Of a stretch of 34,612 bases of DNA, positions 1 through 8,717 are shown one piece after another. The translations under genes and the position numbers were made by a program. Each line of letters opens with the position of its first letter. Position 1 is the stretch's first letter. Below the pieces are notes generated by a model that saw only the letters and a program-made list of their open reading frames with translations, searched no databases and was not told the DNA's origin. Source of the DNA: Methanomassiliicoccus luminyensis B10 (lineage in GTDB: Archaea; Thermoplasmatota; Thermoplasmata; Methanomassiliicoccales; Methanomassiliicoccaceae); assembly GCF_000308215.1 (NCBI RefSeq), contig NZ_CAJE01000001.1, positions 1 to 34,612 of the forward strand. The letters run 5' to 3'.

Positions 1-47
1 GAGTGTCAGAAAGGATTAAGCAATCTCTCCCGCATCCATTTGTTCGG

Positions 48-794
48 ATGAAGGTCATAGGGATCATGACCAAGAACTTCCGCTTCTTCTACGAGCTGGT
101 CCAGCTCATGAAGGAAAGGAAGGAGCATTTCGTGGCCCTGGATTTCGGGGAGGACATCCCCGACACGGTGGGCGTGGTGATCACCACCGCCGAGGAGAAG
201 TACAAGGTCAAGTTCCGCAAGGTGGTCGCCGGTGACCAGCCGGAGATCGTGCTGGACATGGCCCGCAACCAGCTAAGGGGGCGAGAGAGCTTTGACCTCC
301 TGGTGGTCGGGATCGATCCGGGGATGAGGCCCGGGCTTGCCATCATAGGGGACGGCCGCGTCCTGGCGGCCGAGACGGTCAGCTCGCCGGAGCAGGTGGT
401 CGACCAGATCGCCCGCTTCCGCAGGTGCTACCGCCACGGGCGCATCATCGCCAGGGTGGGGCACGGGGACCGGACCAACCGCAACCGGGTCATCCGATCC
501 ATCTGGAACTCCGTCGACGACGTGGAGGTGGTGGACGAGAGGGGCACCACCCGCCGCACCGAGGAGCCGGACGCCGATGCCGCCGTCTCCATCGCACTGT
601 CGTCAGGATACCGGATGCCCTTCCCCCCGGAGGTGCAGCCGACCCCCGGGGAGGTGAAGGACATCCAGCGCCTCAGCCGCATCGAGAGCGGAGGCAAGGT
701 TACCATCACTCACGAGCTGGCGGAGGCGGTGGCCAAGGGCGAGATCACTTTGCCTCAGGCTCTGACGGAACAGGGCAGAAAGTCCTCTCGATGA
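48..794 (+). CDS. RuvC/RNase H-fold archaeal protein of unknown function
   Basis: About 248 residues. The C-terminal two thirds look like a RuvC/YqgF-type RNase H fold: a first strand with the motif VVGIDPG (about residues 86-92), a following strand with RVLAAETV, and a late acidic motif DADAAVSIAL that could supply the third metal ligand. The N-terminal 70 residues form a separate small alpha/beta region. I chose the ATG at 48 because an AT-rich box (GGATTAAG, 13-20) lies about 30 nt upstream, which fits a leaderless start. A GTG at position 3 is also in frame, and the gene could extend beyond the window edge. It converges on deoA with a 50-nt overlap. A nuclease or nucleic-acid-binding role is inferred from the fold only. 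Confidence 0.6.
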   Translation: MKVIGIMTKNFRFFYELVQLMKERKEHFVALDFGEDIPDTVGVVITTAEEKYKVKFRKVVAGDQPEIVLDMARNQLRGRESFDLLVVGIDPGMRPGLAIIGDGRVLAAETVSSPEQVVDQIARFRRCYRHGRIIARVGHGDRTNRNRVIRSIWNSVDDVEVVDERGTTRRTEEPDADAAVSIALSSGYRMPFPPEVQPTPGEVKDIQRLSRIESGGKVTITHELAEAVAKGEITLPQALTEQGRKSSR

Positions 795-2310
795 CCTCGG
801 TCTTGCTGATGTACGGCAGCTTCTGCAGGATCATGCCCTCCACCGTCATGGGCTCGAACTTCCTGGACAGCTCGATGGCCTGGTCCAGCTTGGCCTTGTT
901 GTCCGCGTAGATGGTGAACAGCGGCTGCCCCTCGCACACGCGGTTCCCGCGCTTCATGTGCAGCAGGATCCCGGCCCCCTTGTCCTTGGGCGCGCCGGCG
1001 GCGCGGGCGAGCTGGACCAGCTGCTTGTTCTTTATGGCGTTGACGTAGCCGGTCTCGCGCGACACTATGTCGTAGGTGTACTTTCCGACCGGGATGTCCT
1101 CGGACTTGATGTTGGGGTCCCCGCCCTGAGCGGCCACGATCTCCCGGAACTTCTTGAGAGCTTCCCCTGAGGCCAGGATCTCCCGGGCCTTCCCTTCGCC
1201 TCCCTTTATGCCCCCCATGTCCAGGAGCATGCCCGCCATCCCGGCGGCCTTCTCGATGACGCTGCTGGGGTGCTGGTTCCCCTCCAGGATGGATATCGCC
1301 TCCCTGGCCTCCAGGGCCGGGCCGATGGCGCGGCCCACCGGCTGATCGCCGTAGGTGATGGCTGCCTCCACATGTATGCCGAGCTTGTCCCCGAGCTCCA
1401 CGAAGTCCTTGGCGAAGGCCTGGGCCTTCTCCATGGTGGGGACCTTGGTGCCCTCGCCCACCGGGATGTCTATGACCAGGAAGTCCGCTCCCACGGCCTT
1501 CTTCTTGGACATGACCGATGCCAGCAGCTGGGCGTGGGGGTCTATGCCCAGGGGATGCTCGACCCTGATGATGACGTCATCAGCGGGGGCCAGGTTCATC
1601 GACCCGCCCCACGCCAGGGTGCCGCCGACGGACTCGGCGATGCTGCGGAGCTTGTTGGAATCGAGGTCCACGTTGGCGAAGACCTCCACGATGTCCGCGG
1701 TGCCGGCCGCCGAGCTGATGGCCCGGGACGATGTCTTGGGTATCAGCAGGCCCGCCGCCGCCACTATCGGGACCACGATGAGGGTGATCTTGTTCCCGGG
1801 GCTTCCGCCGATGGAGTGGAAGTCGAACACCGGGGAGCGGTCGAACTGGATGGTCTCGCCCGTCTCCACCATCGCCTCCGTGAGATCGGCGGTCTCCCTT
1901 ATGTTCATCCCGTTGATCTCCAGCGAGGTAACGTAGGCGGTGAGCTCGACGTTGCTGAGGGTGCGCTCGGCGATGTCGTTCACGATGGCGCGTATCTCCG
2001 CGGTGGTCAGCTCCTTACCGGCCATCTTCTTCTTGATGAAGTCCACCGAGGCCGGGCGGGAGGTGCCGACGACCTCGATGACCTCGTCGGGGTCCGGGCC
2101 CAGCAGCTTGTACGCCCGGCCCAGGATGCCGACCTCGCCCTTGTTGACCACGGTGTCGGTGGTCTGTACGATGAACACCATGGAGTTCCTCTCGTGCTTT
2201 ATCCTCACGCGGTCCTGCTCGCGGACCCCCAGCTCCCTGGCGTCCTCGTCGTGCAATACGCAGGTGTGCTCCGCCGTTTCCATGTCGATGTACTTTGCCT
2301 TGAGCTGCAT
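745..2310 (-). CDS. deoA: AMP phosphorylase
   Basis: 521 residues, close to the roughly 500 usual for archaeal AMP phosphorylases. It is longer than bacterial thymidine phosphorylase because of the N-terminal domain of about 85 residues that typifies the archaeal enzyme. The nucleoside-phosphorylase signature KTSSRAISSAAGTADIVEV is intact, and the glycine-rich HSIGGSPGNK phosphate loop precedes it. The enzyme converts AMP and phosphate to adenine and ribose-1,5-bisphosphate, the first step of the archaeal AMP pathway. It is the last gene of the operon R15P isomerase-RuBisCO-deoA and starts 4 nt after the RuBisCO stop. Its C-terminal coding end overlaps the convergent RuvC-fold gene by 50 nt. 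Confidence 0.93.
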   Translation of the reverse strand: MQLKAKYIDMETAEHTCVLHDEDARELGVREQDRVRIKHERNSMVFIVQTTDTVVNKGEVGILGRAYKLLGPDPDEVIEVVGTSRPASVDFIKKKMAGKELTTAEIRAIVNDIAERTLSNVELTAYVTSLEINGMNIRETADLTEAMVETGETIQFDRSPVFDFHSIGGSPGNKITLIVVPIVAAAGLLIPKTSSRAISSAAGTADIVEVFANVDLDSNKLRSIAESVGGTLAWGGSMNLAPADDVIIRVEHPLGIDPHAQLLASVMSKKKAVGADFLVIDIPVGEGTKVPTMEKAQAFAKDFVELGDKLGIHVEAAITYGDQPVGRAIGPALEAREAISILEGNQHPSSVIEKAAGMAGMLLDMGGIKGGEGKAREILASGEALKKFREIVAAQGGDPNIKSEDIPVGKYTYDIVSRETGYVNAIKNKQLVQLARAAGAPKDKGAGILLHMKRGNRVCEGQPLFTIYADNKAKLDQAIELSRKFEPMTVEGMILQKLPYISKTEVIERTFCPVPSEPEAK

Positions 2311-2314
2311 GTAA

Positions 2315-3553
2315 TCACTTCCACTTCATCATCGCTTCGCGCAGTTCCTTGTGGTCCTTGGAGTATTCGCTGAACGGTATGTTCAGGAAGGCCGCGTCCA
2401 CCGCCTGGGCCATGGCCTTGGCCCCGCCCCGCACGCCGCCGGGGTGCCCGGCCACGCCGCCGCCGGCCTGTATCTGGACGTCGGTACCGGTGATCTTGAC
2501 CAGCGGCTCGATGAGCGCCGGGTGCATCCCTCCGGAGCAGACCGGCATGGTCTGCTTGTACGGCAGCTCGGGACCGACGCAGGCCTCCTGGTTGGCCAGG
2601 TCCTCGGTCGGGGAGCCTTTCATCTTGCCCACGCCGAAGGTCCCCACGTGCAGGGCGTCCCCGCCGCACATGCGCACCAGCTTGGCGAAGACCACCATCG
2701 CCACTCCCATGTCCTTGTTCCTGGTGATGGCGCCGTGCATGGTCCTGTGGACGTGGATGGGCAGCTTGATGGAAGGGTCCTCGGCCAGCGCCTGCACCGC
2801 GGCGAACCCGCAGGTGATGACATCGACCATGAGCTCCGATGCTCCGAGATCCTGGGCCCGCTCGGCCACCTCCACGATCTTCTCGCCGTTGGTGGACACG
2901 TTGATAGCGTGCATCATGCGATGCCCCGTTTCCGCCTTCACGCGGTCGATGGCCTCGGCGATCGCTACGACGCGGTCCTCGAGGGGGCAGAACTTCTGGT
3001 TGGACAGCGTCTCGTCGTCCTTGCCGTTGGTCAGCCCGCCCATCCCGGCCTCGTAGATGTAGTCGGCCATCCCTTTCGGGGGCAGCCCGATCTTCGGCTT
3101 GACTATCGTCCCCACCAGCGGCTTCTCCGGCCTCTTGAGGATGTCCCTCATCCCCTGGATCCCGAACTTGGGGCCCTTGAACTCCCGGAGCATGCTCTGG
3201 GGAAAGAACACGTCCTCCAGGCGCACCCCCCTGATGGCCTCCAGGCCGAACAGGTTGCCGGAGATGACGCTGAGTATCTGGGGCACCCCGCCGATGTCCA
3301 GGCTGAAGTCGTCCGCGGGGTACGCGATCGTCGCCACGTTGCCCTGGATGTCGGTGACGAACCCGCTGTACTTCTCGAATATCTCATCGTTGAGGGTGGA
3401 GAGCCCGGTCCACGTGCCGGTGGACTGCTCGGTGGCGATGGCCGCGGCGGCCAGCTTGATGTCCAGATCGGTGGTGATCTTGTACTTGCAGATGACGAAC
3501 GCGTCCGGGTCGACCTTCTCTCCCAGGCGCAGGTACTTCTCCGAATATTCCAT
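2315..3553 (-). CDS. rbcL: Ribulose-1,5-bisphosphate carboxylase, form III large subunit
   Basis: 412 residues, short like form III enzymes, and no small-subunit gene is visible. Active-site elements are present in order: E42 with STGTW (45-49), GN at 99-100, KPK (152-154), the carbamylated-lysine motif KDDE with K178, HVHRTMHG (H267-H273), HVGT (H302), the loop-6 lysine in GKMKG (K310), SGG (340-342) and GGG (364-366). It fixes CO2 on ribulose-1,5-bisphosphate to give two 3-phosphoglycerates. The start is ATG 2 nt after the R15P isomerase stop. The open frame runs upstream to 4291, but that part is the shadow of the neighbouring gene. The three residues before the carbamylated lysine (TNG) differ from the usual D-F/L-T/I pattern. 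Confidence 0.94.
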   Translation of the reverse strand: MEYSEKYLRLGEKVDPDAFVICKYKITTDLDIKLAAAAIATEQSTGTWTGLSTLNDEIFEKYSGFVTDIQGNVATIAYPADDFSLDIGGVPQILSVISGNLFGLEAIRGVRLEDVFFPQSMLREFKGPKFGIQGMRDILKRPEKPLVGTIVKPKIGLPPKGMADYIYEAGMGGLTNGKDDETLSNQKFCPLEDRVVAIAEAIDRVKAETGHRMMHAINVSTNGEKIVEVAERAQDLGASELMVDVITCGFAAVQALAEDPSIKLPIHVHRTMHGAITRNKDMGVAMVVFAKLVRMCGGDALHVGTFGVGKMKGSPTEDLANQEACVGPELPYKQTMPVCSGGMHPALIEPLVKITGTDVQIQAGGGVAGHPGGVRGGAKAMAQAVDAAFLNIPFSEYSKDHKELREAMMKWK

Positions 3554-3555
3554 GG

Positions 3556-4485
3556 TCAGTCCTCCGTTTCGAACAGGCTGTCCGGCCCTATCTCCTTGAC
3601 GATCACTTCGTAAGCGGCATATGGCGAGATCAGGCCGATCTCGGTGACTATGGAGTCGATGAGCTCCGGAGGGGTAGCGTCGAACACCGGGTTGCGGACC
3701 CCCACGCCCTCGGGCAGCAGCTTCGGGTCGATGACCTCCGAAGCGTCCCTCTCCTCGATCTCCACCAGCTCCCCGTGCATGGTCTTGGGCGAGAACTTGT
3801 AGGTCTCGGCGCACACGATGAACGGCACCCTGGCCTCCCTGGCCGCCAGAGCGACCTGGGACGTCCCTACCTTGTTGATCAGCGCCCCGTTGGAGCATAC
3901 GGTGTCCGCTCCGACCACGACGACATCGATGTCCTTCATGATCCACCGCACCGCGCTGTCGATGATGAGGGTCGAGGGGACCCCGGCGGCGGCGAGGTCG
4001 CGGACCGTCAGCAGGCCCTGCCTCCAGGGGCGGGACTCGGTGGCGTAGACCTTGATCTTCTTCCCGTCGGCGTGGGCGGCCTTGATTACTCCCAGGGCCG
4101 CCTTGCTGTTGCAATGGGTCAGAACGGTATCGCCGTCGCGGATGCGCCGCGAGCCGATGCGCCCGATCACCTCCACCGCCCTGCTGGACCTGGCCACGAA
4201 CGAATCGGCGTTCTTCACCACGAGGTCGCGGAGGTCGGCGGCGCTCTCCGCCCCCGAGGTGCCGCGCATGGTGGCCTGGACCGCGTTCCACAGCGATATG
4301 GCGGTCGGCCTGGAATCCACCAGCGTCCGCTGGCCGTCGGCGAGCAGCTTCCGGAGCTTCCCCAGGTCATCACCCTGGTAGTCCAGCGCCTGCTGCTTGA
4401 GGGCCTCGGCGGCACTGCGCGCTATGAGCCCGGCGCCCCGGACCTTCATGGTCTTGATCGAATCGGCGATCTCTATGACTCCCAT
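3556..4485 (-). CDS. Ribose-1,5-bisphosphate isomerase (eIF2B-like family)
   Basis: 309 residues of the eIF2B-alpha/MTNA-like isomerase family. The RGAG near the N-terminus (16-19), the catalytic cysteine in THCNS (C125) and the aspartate in VVVGADTV (D194) match in spacing the Cys and Asp known for the Thermococcus R15P isomerase. It turns ribose-1,5-bisphosphate into ribulose-1,5-bisphosphate, linking AMP phosphorylase to RuBisCO. It is the first gene of the three-gene operon. I chose the ATG at 4485 because GAGGGG lies just upstream; an in-frame ATG at 4506 would add seven residues. A TATA-like AACTATATGA lies at about 4521-4531. Confidence 0.92.
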   Translation of the reverse strand: MGVIEIADSIKTMKVRGAGLIARSAAEALKQQALDYQGDDLGKLRKLLADGQRTLVDSRPTAISLWNAVQATMRGTSGAESAADLRDLVVKNADSFVARSSRAVEVIGRIGSRRIRDGDTVLTHCNSKAALGVIKAAHADGKKIKVYATESRPWRQGLLTVRDLAAAGVPSTLIIDSAVRWIMKDIDVVVVGADTVCSNGALINKVGTSQVALAAREARVPFIVCAETYKFSPKTMHGELVEIEERDASEVIDPKLLPEGVGVRNPVFDATPPELIDSIVTEIGLISPYAAYEVIVKEIGPDSLFETED

Positions 4486-4527
4486 CGTTCCCCTCGAACC
4501 TCCCATGTTCCGGGGATGTCATATAGT

Positions 4528-6249
4528 TTAGGTCGTACGCTGTCTGGTGAATACCTTGCGCACCCTGTCGATACTGTATGTATTGAGAATATCCCCCGGC
4601 TCCAGCCAAGCCCGGCGGGCGGTGCCCACGGCCAGCTCCATATTGTCGAAATGACCCAGGCTGTGGGCGTCGGTGCCGATGCACATCATCACGCCGCGCT
4701 CCTTCGCTCTCCGGCAATTGAGGTCATTGAGGTCCAGCCGGTCGGGGAAGCCGTTGAGCTCGAGGAGAACGCCCTTGCTCTGGGCCTCGTCCATCACTCT
4801 GTCCAGGTCGATGTCGTACCCCGGCCGCTTTCCGATCAGGCGGCCGGTAGGATGGCCGAGTATGTTCATCTCTTCGTTCGACATGGCCGTCAGCACCCTG
4901 TCGGTCATCTCTCTCCGGTCCATCTTGAACCGCGAGTGCACCGAGCCGATGACGTAGTCCAGCTGGGCCAGGACGTCATCCGGGTAGTCGAGCGAACCGT
5001 CCTCCAGGATGTCCACCTCGGCCCCGCGCAGCACCGGGAAGCCCAGCTCATCGCTCAATTGACGGGCCTCCTCCACCGACGCGAGGAGGTAGTCGATGCT
5101 CAGCCCCCCGGCGATGCGCAGCGACTGCGAGTGGTCGGTGACGCCGATGTACCGGTACCCTCTCCGCTCGGCCTCCTCGGCGACCTCCCGCATGGTCGCT
5201 CTGCCGTCGCTCATGCTGGTGTGCACGTGGAAGTCGCCCTTGATGTCCTCCATGCTGACCAGGTTCGGGAGCCGATGCTCCAGGGCCGCTTCGATCTCCC
5301 CGCGGTCCTCCCTCATCTCCGGTGGCATGGGGTCCATTCCCAGCAGGCGGTAGATGCCGTCCTCGTCGCTCCCCGCCACCAGGGCGTCATCGTCCTTGCG
5401 GAACACCCCGTACTCGTTGAGCTTGTAGCCCTTCTGGATGGCGATGCGCCGCAGCTTCACGTTGTGCTCCTTGGACCCGGTGAAGTACTGGAGAGCGGCC
5501 CCGTAGCTCTCACGGGGCACCACCCTAAGGTCCACCTGGGTGCCGTCGGCCAGGCGCACCGACGCCTTGGTCCCGCCCCTGGCGATCACGGACGCGACCT
5601 GGGGGTGGGCGACGAACAGGTCCATGACCTTGTCGGGGCTGTCGCTACCGGCCAGGATGTCGATGTCCCCCACGGTCTCGCGCATTCGGCGCAAGCTCCC
5701 GGCCAAGCTCACGGCATGGGTGTGCCCCCTCATCCTGAGGTGCTCGGCGATGTCCCTGGCGATGGGGTAGGCATGTCCCAGGGGCATCCGGCCGGACTGC
5801 TTCTCCACCAGCGCGATGCCCTTGAGGATGTTCTCCTCCGACCTCTCCCCGAACCCCTTCAGGCCCCTTATCCGGTGGGACAGCGCGGCCTCCTTCAGCT
5901 CCTGGAGGCTGTTCACCCCCAGCTCCTGGCGGAGCCGAATGACCGATCTCGGTCCTACATCGGGCACGCTCATCAGCTGCACCAGCCCGGCGGGGAACTC
6001 CTGCCGCAGCTTCTCCAGCTCGGTGGACCGCCCCGTTCCCACGAGCTCCTTGATCTTCTTGGCGATGCTCTCCCCCACCCCCGGGATGGAGTCCAGATTC
6101 CCCTCCGCGACGAGGTCCTGGACATCCCTGCCCAGGTCTTCCACGCTCTGGGCCGCCTTCCGATAAGCGTTCCGCTTGAACACGTCCCCCTTGAGGTCCA
6201 TCAGCTCGGCGAACTCGTACAGCATCTGGGCGATCTCGGCGTTGTTCAT
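4528..6249 (-). CDS. polX: DNA polymerase X family protein with PHP domain
   Basis: 573 residues, the usual length for bacterial/archaeal PolX. Helix-hairpin-helix motifs are seen at IPGVGESIAKKI (55-66) and VPDVGPRSV (95-103). The nucleotidyltransferase site is GSLRR with D195 and D197 in GDIDIL and D240 in TQVDLRV. The C-terminal PHP phosphoesterase domain starts at HVHTSMSDG (341-349) and keeps VTDHS, GAEVDI, GSVHS, GHPTGR and GTDAH, so both metal sites appear intact. It probably acts in gap-filling base excision repair with 3'-end processing. Start: ATG at 6249, preceded by AGGCGG; the open frame continues upstream but reaches into the gdhA promoter. It is divergent from gdhA. Confidence 0.92.
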   Translation of the reverse strand: MNNAEIAQMLYEFAELMDLKGDVFKRNAYRKAAQSVEDLGRDVQDLVAEGNLDSIPGVGESIAKKIKELVGTGRSTELEKLRQEFPAGLVQLMSVPDVGPRSVIRLRQELGVNSLQELKEAALSHRIRGLKGFGERSEENILKGIALVEKQSGRMPLGHAYPIARDIAEHLRMRGHTHAVSLAGSLRRMRETVGDIDILAGSDSPDKVMDLFVAHPQVASVIARGGTKASVRLADGTQVDLRVVPRESYGAALQYFTGSKEHNVKLRRIAIQKGYKLNEYGVFRKDDDALVAGSDEDGIYRLLGMDPMPPEMREDRGEIEAALEHRLPNLVSMEDIKGDFHVHTSMSDGRATMREVAEEAERRGYRYIGVTDHSQSLRIAGGLSIDYLLASVEEARQLSDELGFPVLRGAEVDILEDGSLDYPDDVLAQLDYVIGSVHSRFKMDRREMTDRVLTAMSNEEMNILGHPTGRLIGKRPGYDIDLDRVMDEAQSKGVLLELNGFPDRLDLNDLNCRRAKERGVMMCIGTDAHSLGHFDNMELAVGTARRAWLEPGDILNTYSIDRVRKVFTRQRTT

Positions 6250-6347
6250 GACCCGCCTGCCTGGAGCGTTCGTTCCGGCATCCCTTTGATGGGCTTGCAT
6301 GATATTTAGACTGCGGCCGGAGGAGCTGGCTCTCCTCTCCTGCTCAG

Positions 6348-6355
6348 CTATAAAT
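6348..6355 (+). promoter_or_regulatory. TATA box of the glutamate dehydrogenase gene
   Basis: The sequence CTATAAAT lies in the 160-bp divergent region between polX and gdhA. A transcription start about 26 nt downstream (near 6375) would leave a leader of about 35 nt carrying GGAGG in front of the ATG at 6410. Inference from archaeal promoter spacing. Confidence 0.6.
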
Positions 6356-6409
6356 GTCCCTGGGTCGATACGAATGTTCGAGAAGGTCGGCCAGCCACGG
6401 AGGCAACGC

Positions 6410-7660
6410 ATGGAAAAGAGCAACCCATACCAGGTCGCGATCAGCCAGGTGAGGAACGTCGGGAGGATATTGGGCCTTGACGAAGGCATGATAGAGATCC
6501 TCACCAAGCCCAAGCGGGAGTTCACGGTGAACTTCCCGGTGAAGATGGACGATGGCAGCATCAAGGTCTTCACCGGCTACCGGGTCCAGCACAGCATCGC
6601 CAGGGGGCCGTGCAAGGGAGGCGTCCGTTATCACCCCGGCGTCACCCTGGACGAGGTCCGGGCGCTGTCCATGTGGATGACCTGGAAGTGCGCTACGGTG
6701 GGGCTCCCCTTCGGCGGGGCCAAGGGCGGGGTGATCTGCGATCCCAAGAAGATGAGCAAGGGCGAGCTGGAGCGGATGACCAGAAGGTTCACCACCGAGA
6801 TCGCGCCCATCATCGGCCCCCATGAGGACATCCTCGCGCCTGATGTGTACACCGACGCTCAAACGATGGCGTGGATCATGGACACCTACTCCATGGGGGC
6901 AGGGTATTCCGTCCCGGGAGTGGTGACGGGGAAGCCCATCCACCTGGGAGGTTCGGAAGGAAGGGAGGAGGCGACCTCCCGAGGGGTCATGTATTGCATC
7001 AGGGAGGCGATGAACGTCAACGACATCGACCCCCAGCGGTCCACCGTGGCCATCCAGGGGTTCGGCAATGTCGGCAAGAACGCCGCCCGGCTGCTCAAGG
7101 ACGAGCTGGGGGCGAGGATCGTGGCGGTGTCCGACTCCTCGGGCGGGGTGCACGACCCCGCCGGCCTGGACCTGGAGGCGCTGGAGGCGCACAAGAAGGC
7201 CACCGGCTCGGTCAAGGGCTTCAAGGGAGCGCGGGACATCACCAACGAGGAGGTCCTGGAGCTGGAGTGCACCGTGCTGGTGCCCGCCGCCCTGGAGGGC
7301 GTGATCGACGCCGGCAACGCCGGAAAGATCAAGGCGCGGATCGTGGCCGAGGGGGCCAACGGGCCGACCTCGCCGGAGGCGGACAGGATACTGTTCGAGA
7401 GGGGCATCACCCTGGTCCCGGACATCCTGTGCAACGCCGGGGGCGTCACCGTCTCGTACTTCGAATGGGTGCAGGACCTCCAGTACCTGTTCTGGTCGGC
7501 CGGGGAGATAAAGAACCGCCTCAATCAGATCATGACCTATGCCTTCGCCAAGGTGTACGCCACCGCGAGGTCGAGGAACGTGGACATGCGCACCGCCGCC
7601 TACATCCTGGCGGTCCAGGAAGTGGTCAAGGCTACCAAGGAGCGGGGCATTTATCCCTGA
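6410..7660 (+). CDS. gdhA: Glutamate dehydrogenase
   Basis: 416 residues, as expected for the hexameric archaeal/bacterial family. It shows the substrate and catalytic region KGGVRYHPGV followed by MTWKCATVGLPFGGAKGGV, the nucleotide-binding turn GFGNVG in VAIQGFGNVGKNA, and the C-terminal PAALEGVI and EGANGPTSPEAD blocks. The reaction is reversible oxidative deamination of glutamate to 2-oxoglutarate and ammonia; the cofactor preference cannot be read from sequence alone. Start: the ATG at 6410 has CACGGAGG upstream with good spacing. An in-frame ATG at 6299 would add 37 residues that the family lacks and would include the TATA box. The HTH regulator follows 26 bp downstream and may be cotranscribed. 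Confidence 0.95.
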   Translation: MEKSNPYQVAISQVRNVGRILGLDEGMIEILTKPKREFTVNFPVKMDDGSIKVFTGYRVQHSIARGPCKGGVRYHPGVTLDEVRALSMWMTWKCATVGLPFGGAKGGVICDPKKMSKGELERMTRRFTTEIAPIIGPHEDILAPDVYTDAQTMAWIMDTYSMGAGYSVPGVVTGKPIHLGGSEGREEATSRGVMYCIREAMNVNDIDPQRSTVAIQGFGNVGKNAARLLKDELGARIVAVSDSSGGVHDPAGLDLEALEAHKKATGSVKGFKGARDITNEEVLELECTVLVPAALEGVIDAGNAGKIKARIVAEGANGPTSPEADRILFERGITLVPDILCNAGGVTVSYFEWVQDLQYLFWSAGEIKNRLNQIMTYAFAKVYATARSRNVDMRTAAYILAVQEVVKATKERGIYP

Positions 7661-7686
7661 TGACGTCTTCCGGATGCCGATAGGTC

Positions 7687-8322
7687 ATGATGGAAGCGGT
7701 AGTCTCACTTTCCCTGCCCGACAACTGGATAACCGACGTGGTGGAGCAGTTCCCCTCGGTCATCAAGGTGATCGATTCAAAGACATCCTCCAACGGCGTG
7801 AGGGACCTCGTGCAGATCGAGGTGGAGAACGAGGATGACCTCCCCAAGGTCATCGAGCAGGTCCGCAACAACCCCAACATATTCAACGTGGACATCAGCG
7901 CCATCGACCGGGGAAAGGCCCTGGCCGTCTTCTCCACCAACCAGTGCATGGTGTGCCGCCTGCTTGCCGGGACGGAATGCTTCCTGACCGGCTCGACCAC
8001 CCGGAACGGGAGGATGAGCTGGACCATGCTGGTCACCGAGAAGAAGGCCCTGCAGGACCTGATCGCGAACCTGGAGAAGCTGCAGGCCGGCCCCAAGCTG
8101 GTCAAGCTGACCGAGATCGCCGGGACCGACGAGCTCACTCAGCGCCAGGAGCAGATCACGCGGATGGCCTACGAGCGCGGCTACTTCGATTTCCCCCGCA
8201 AGGTGGCCCTCCGGGACCTCGCCAAGGCCTTCGGGATATCGACCTCTACGCTGTCGGAGATATTGCGAAAAGGGCAGCGCCGCATCATGACGAGGTACTT
8301 CTCGGAGCACCGCCAGTACTGA
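7687..8322 (+). CDS. Bacterio-opsin-activator-type HTH transcriptional regulator with cysteine cluster
   Basis: 211 residues. The C-terminal region (about 152-205) is an HTH-10-type domain as in haloarchaeal Bat-like regulators: LTQRQEQITRMAYERGYFDFPRK, then a recognition region ALRDLAKAFGISTSTLSEILRKG. The N-terminal part alternates beta strands and helices, like a small ligand-sensing domain. In the middle sit C87, C90 and C98 (CMVC, then seven residues, then C), which could bind metal or sense redox state. It lies 26 bp after gdhA on the same strand, so it may regulate nitrogen metabolism or be cotranscribed with gdhA; both are inference. Two adjacent ATG codons (7687 and 7690) are possible starts. 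Confidence 0.8.
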   Translation: MMEAVVSLSLPDNWITDVVEQFPSVIKVIDSKTSSNGVRDLVQIEVENEDDLPKVIEQVRNNPNIFNVDISAIDRGKALAVFSTNQCMVCRLLAGTECFLTGSTTRNGRMSWTMLVTEKKALQDLIANLEKLQAGPKLVKLTEIAGTDELTQRQEQITRMAYERGYFDFPRKVALRDLAKAFGISTSTLSEILRKGQRRIMTRYFSEHRQY

Positions 8323-8380
8323 GATCTTTGACATCTGGCTCTCCATCCGGGCGGGGAAGGGGATCTGCGAATTCCAAGAA

Positions 8381-8390
8381 CTTATAAATA
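8381..8390 (+). promoter_or_regulatory. TATA box of alba
   Basis: CTTATAAATA is a near-ideal archaeal TATA element. A start about 26 nt on (near 8410) would place the GTG at 8424 behind a leader of about 13 nt and would exclude the in-frame TTG at 8400 as start codon. Confidence 0.65.
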
Positions 8391-8423
8391 ACCCCCTCGT
8401 TGGTTGGACCGGCGGGGACCGAA

Positions 8424-8696
8424 GTGTCGGACGACAATACCATCTACATAGGGAAGAAGCCGACCATGAACTACGTGCTGGCAGTGGTCACCCAGTTCAA
8501 CGGCGGCTCCAACGATGTCATCATCAAGGCCAGGGGGAAGGCCATCAGCCGGGCGGTGGACGTGGCGGAGATAGTGCGCCGCCGCTTCATCAAGGAAGCG
8601 CAGGTCAGGGACATCAAGATCGACACCGAGGTGCTTTCCGCCAGTTCGGGGGAGAGTGCCAACGTGTCCTCCATCATCATCAGCATGGGCCGGTGA
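8424..8696 (+). CDS. albA: Alba family DNA/RNA-binding protein
   Basis: 90 residues, the normal Alba length. The start region [19 protein letters not shown] carries the conserved lysine pair that contacts nucleic acid. The following segments [21 protein letters not shown] and the C-terminal beta hairpin with VSSIIISMG complete the IF3-C-like fold. It is a dimeric chromatin- and RNA-binding protein. I chose GTG at 8424: it follows GGCGGGGACC and sits correctly behind the TATA box. A TTG at 8400 would add eight residues but lies before the predicted transcription start. Confidence 0.93.
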   Translation: MSDDNTIYIGKKPTMNYVLAVVTQFNGGSNDVIIKARGKAISRAVDVAEIVRRRFIKEAQVRDIKIDTEVLSASSGESANVSSIIISMGR

Positions 8697-8717
8697 CGCG
8701 GCGAGGCCCTCGCGAGG

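Noticed and set aside
3554-4291. N-terminal extension of RuBisCO
   Set aside because: The frame stays open across R15P isomerase but encodes Arg/Gly-rich noise; form III proteins begin at the ATG at 3553.
3775-6309. 844-codon open frame on the plus strand
   Set aside because: It lies antisense to the R15P isomerase and polX genes, both well supported. The translation is low-complexity, His/Pro/Leu-rich, and typical of a GC-rich shadow frame.
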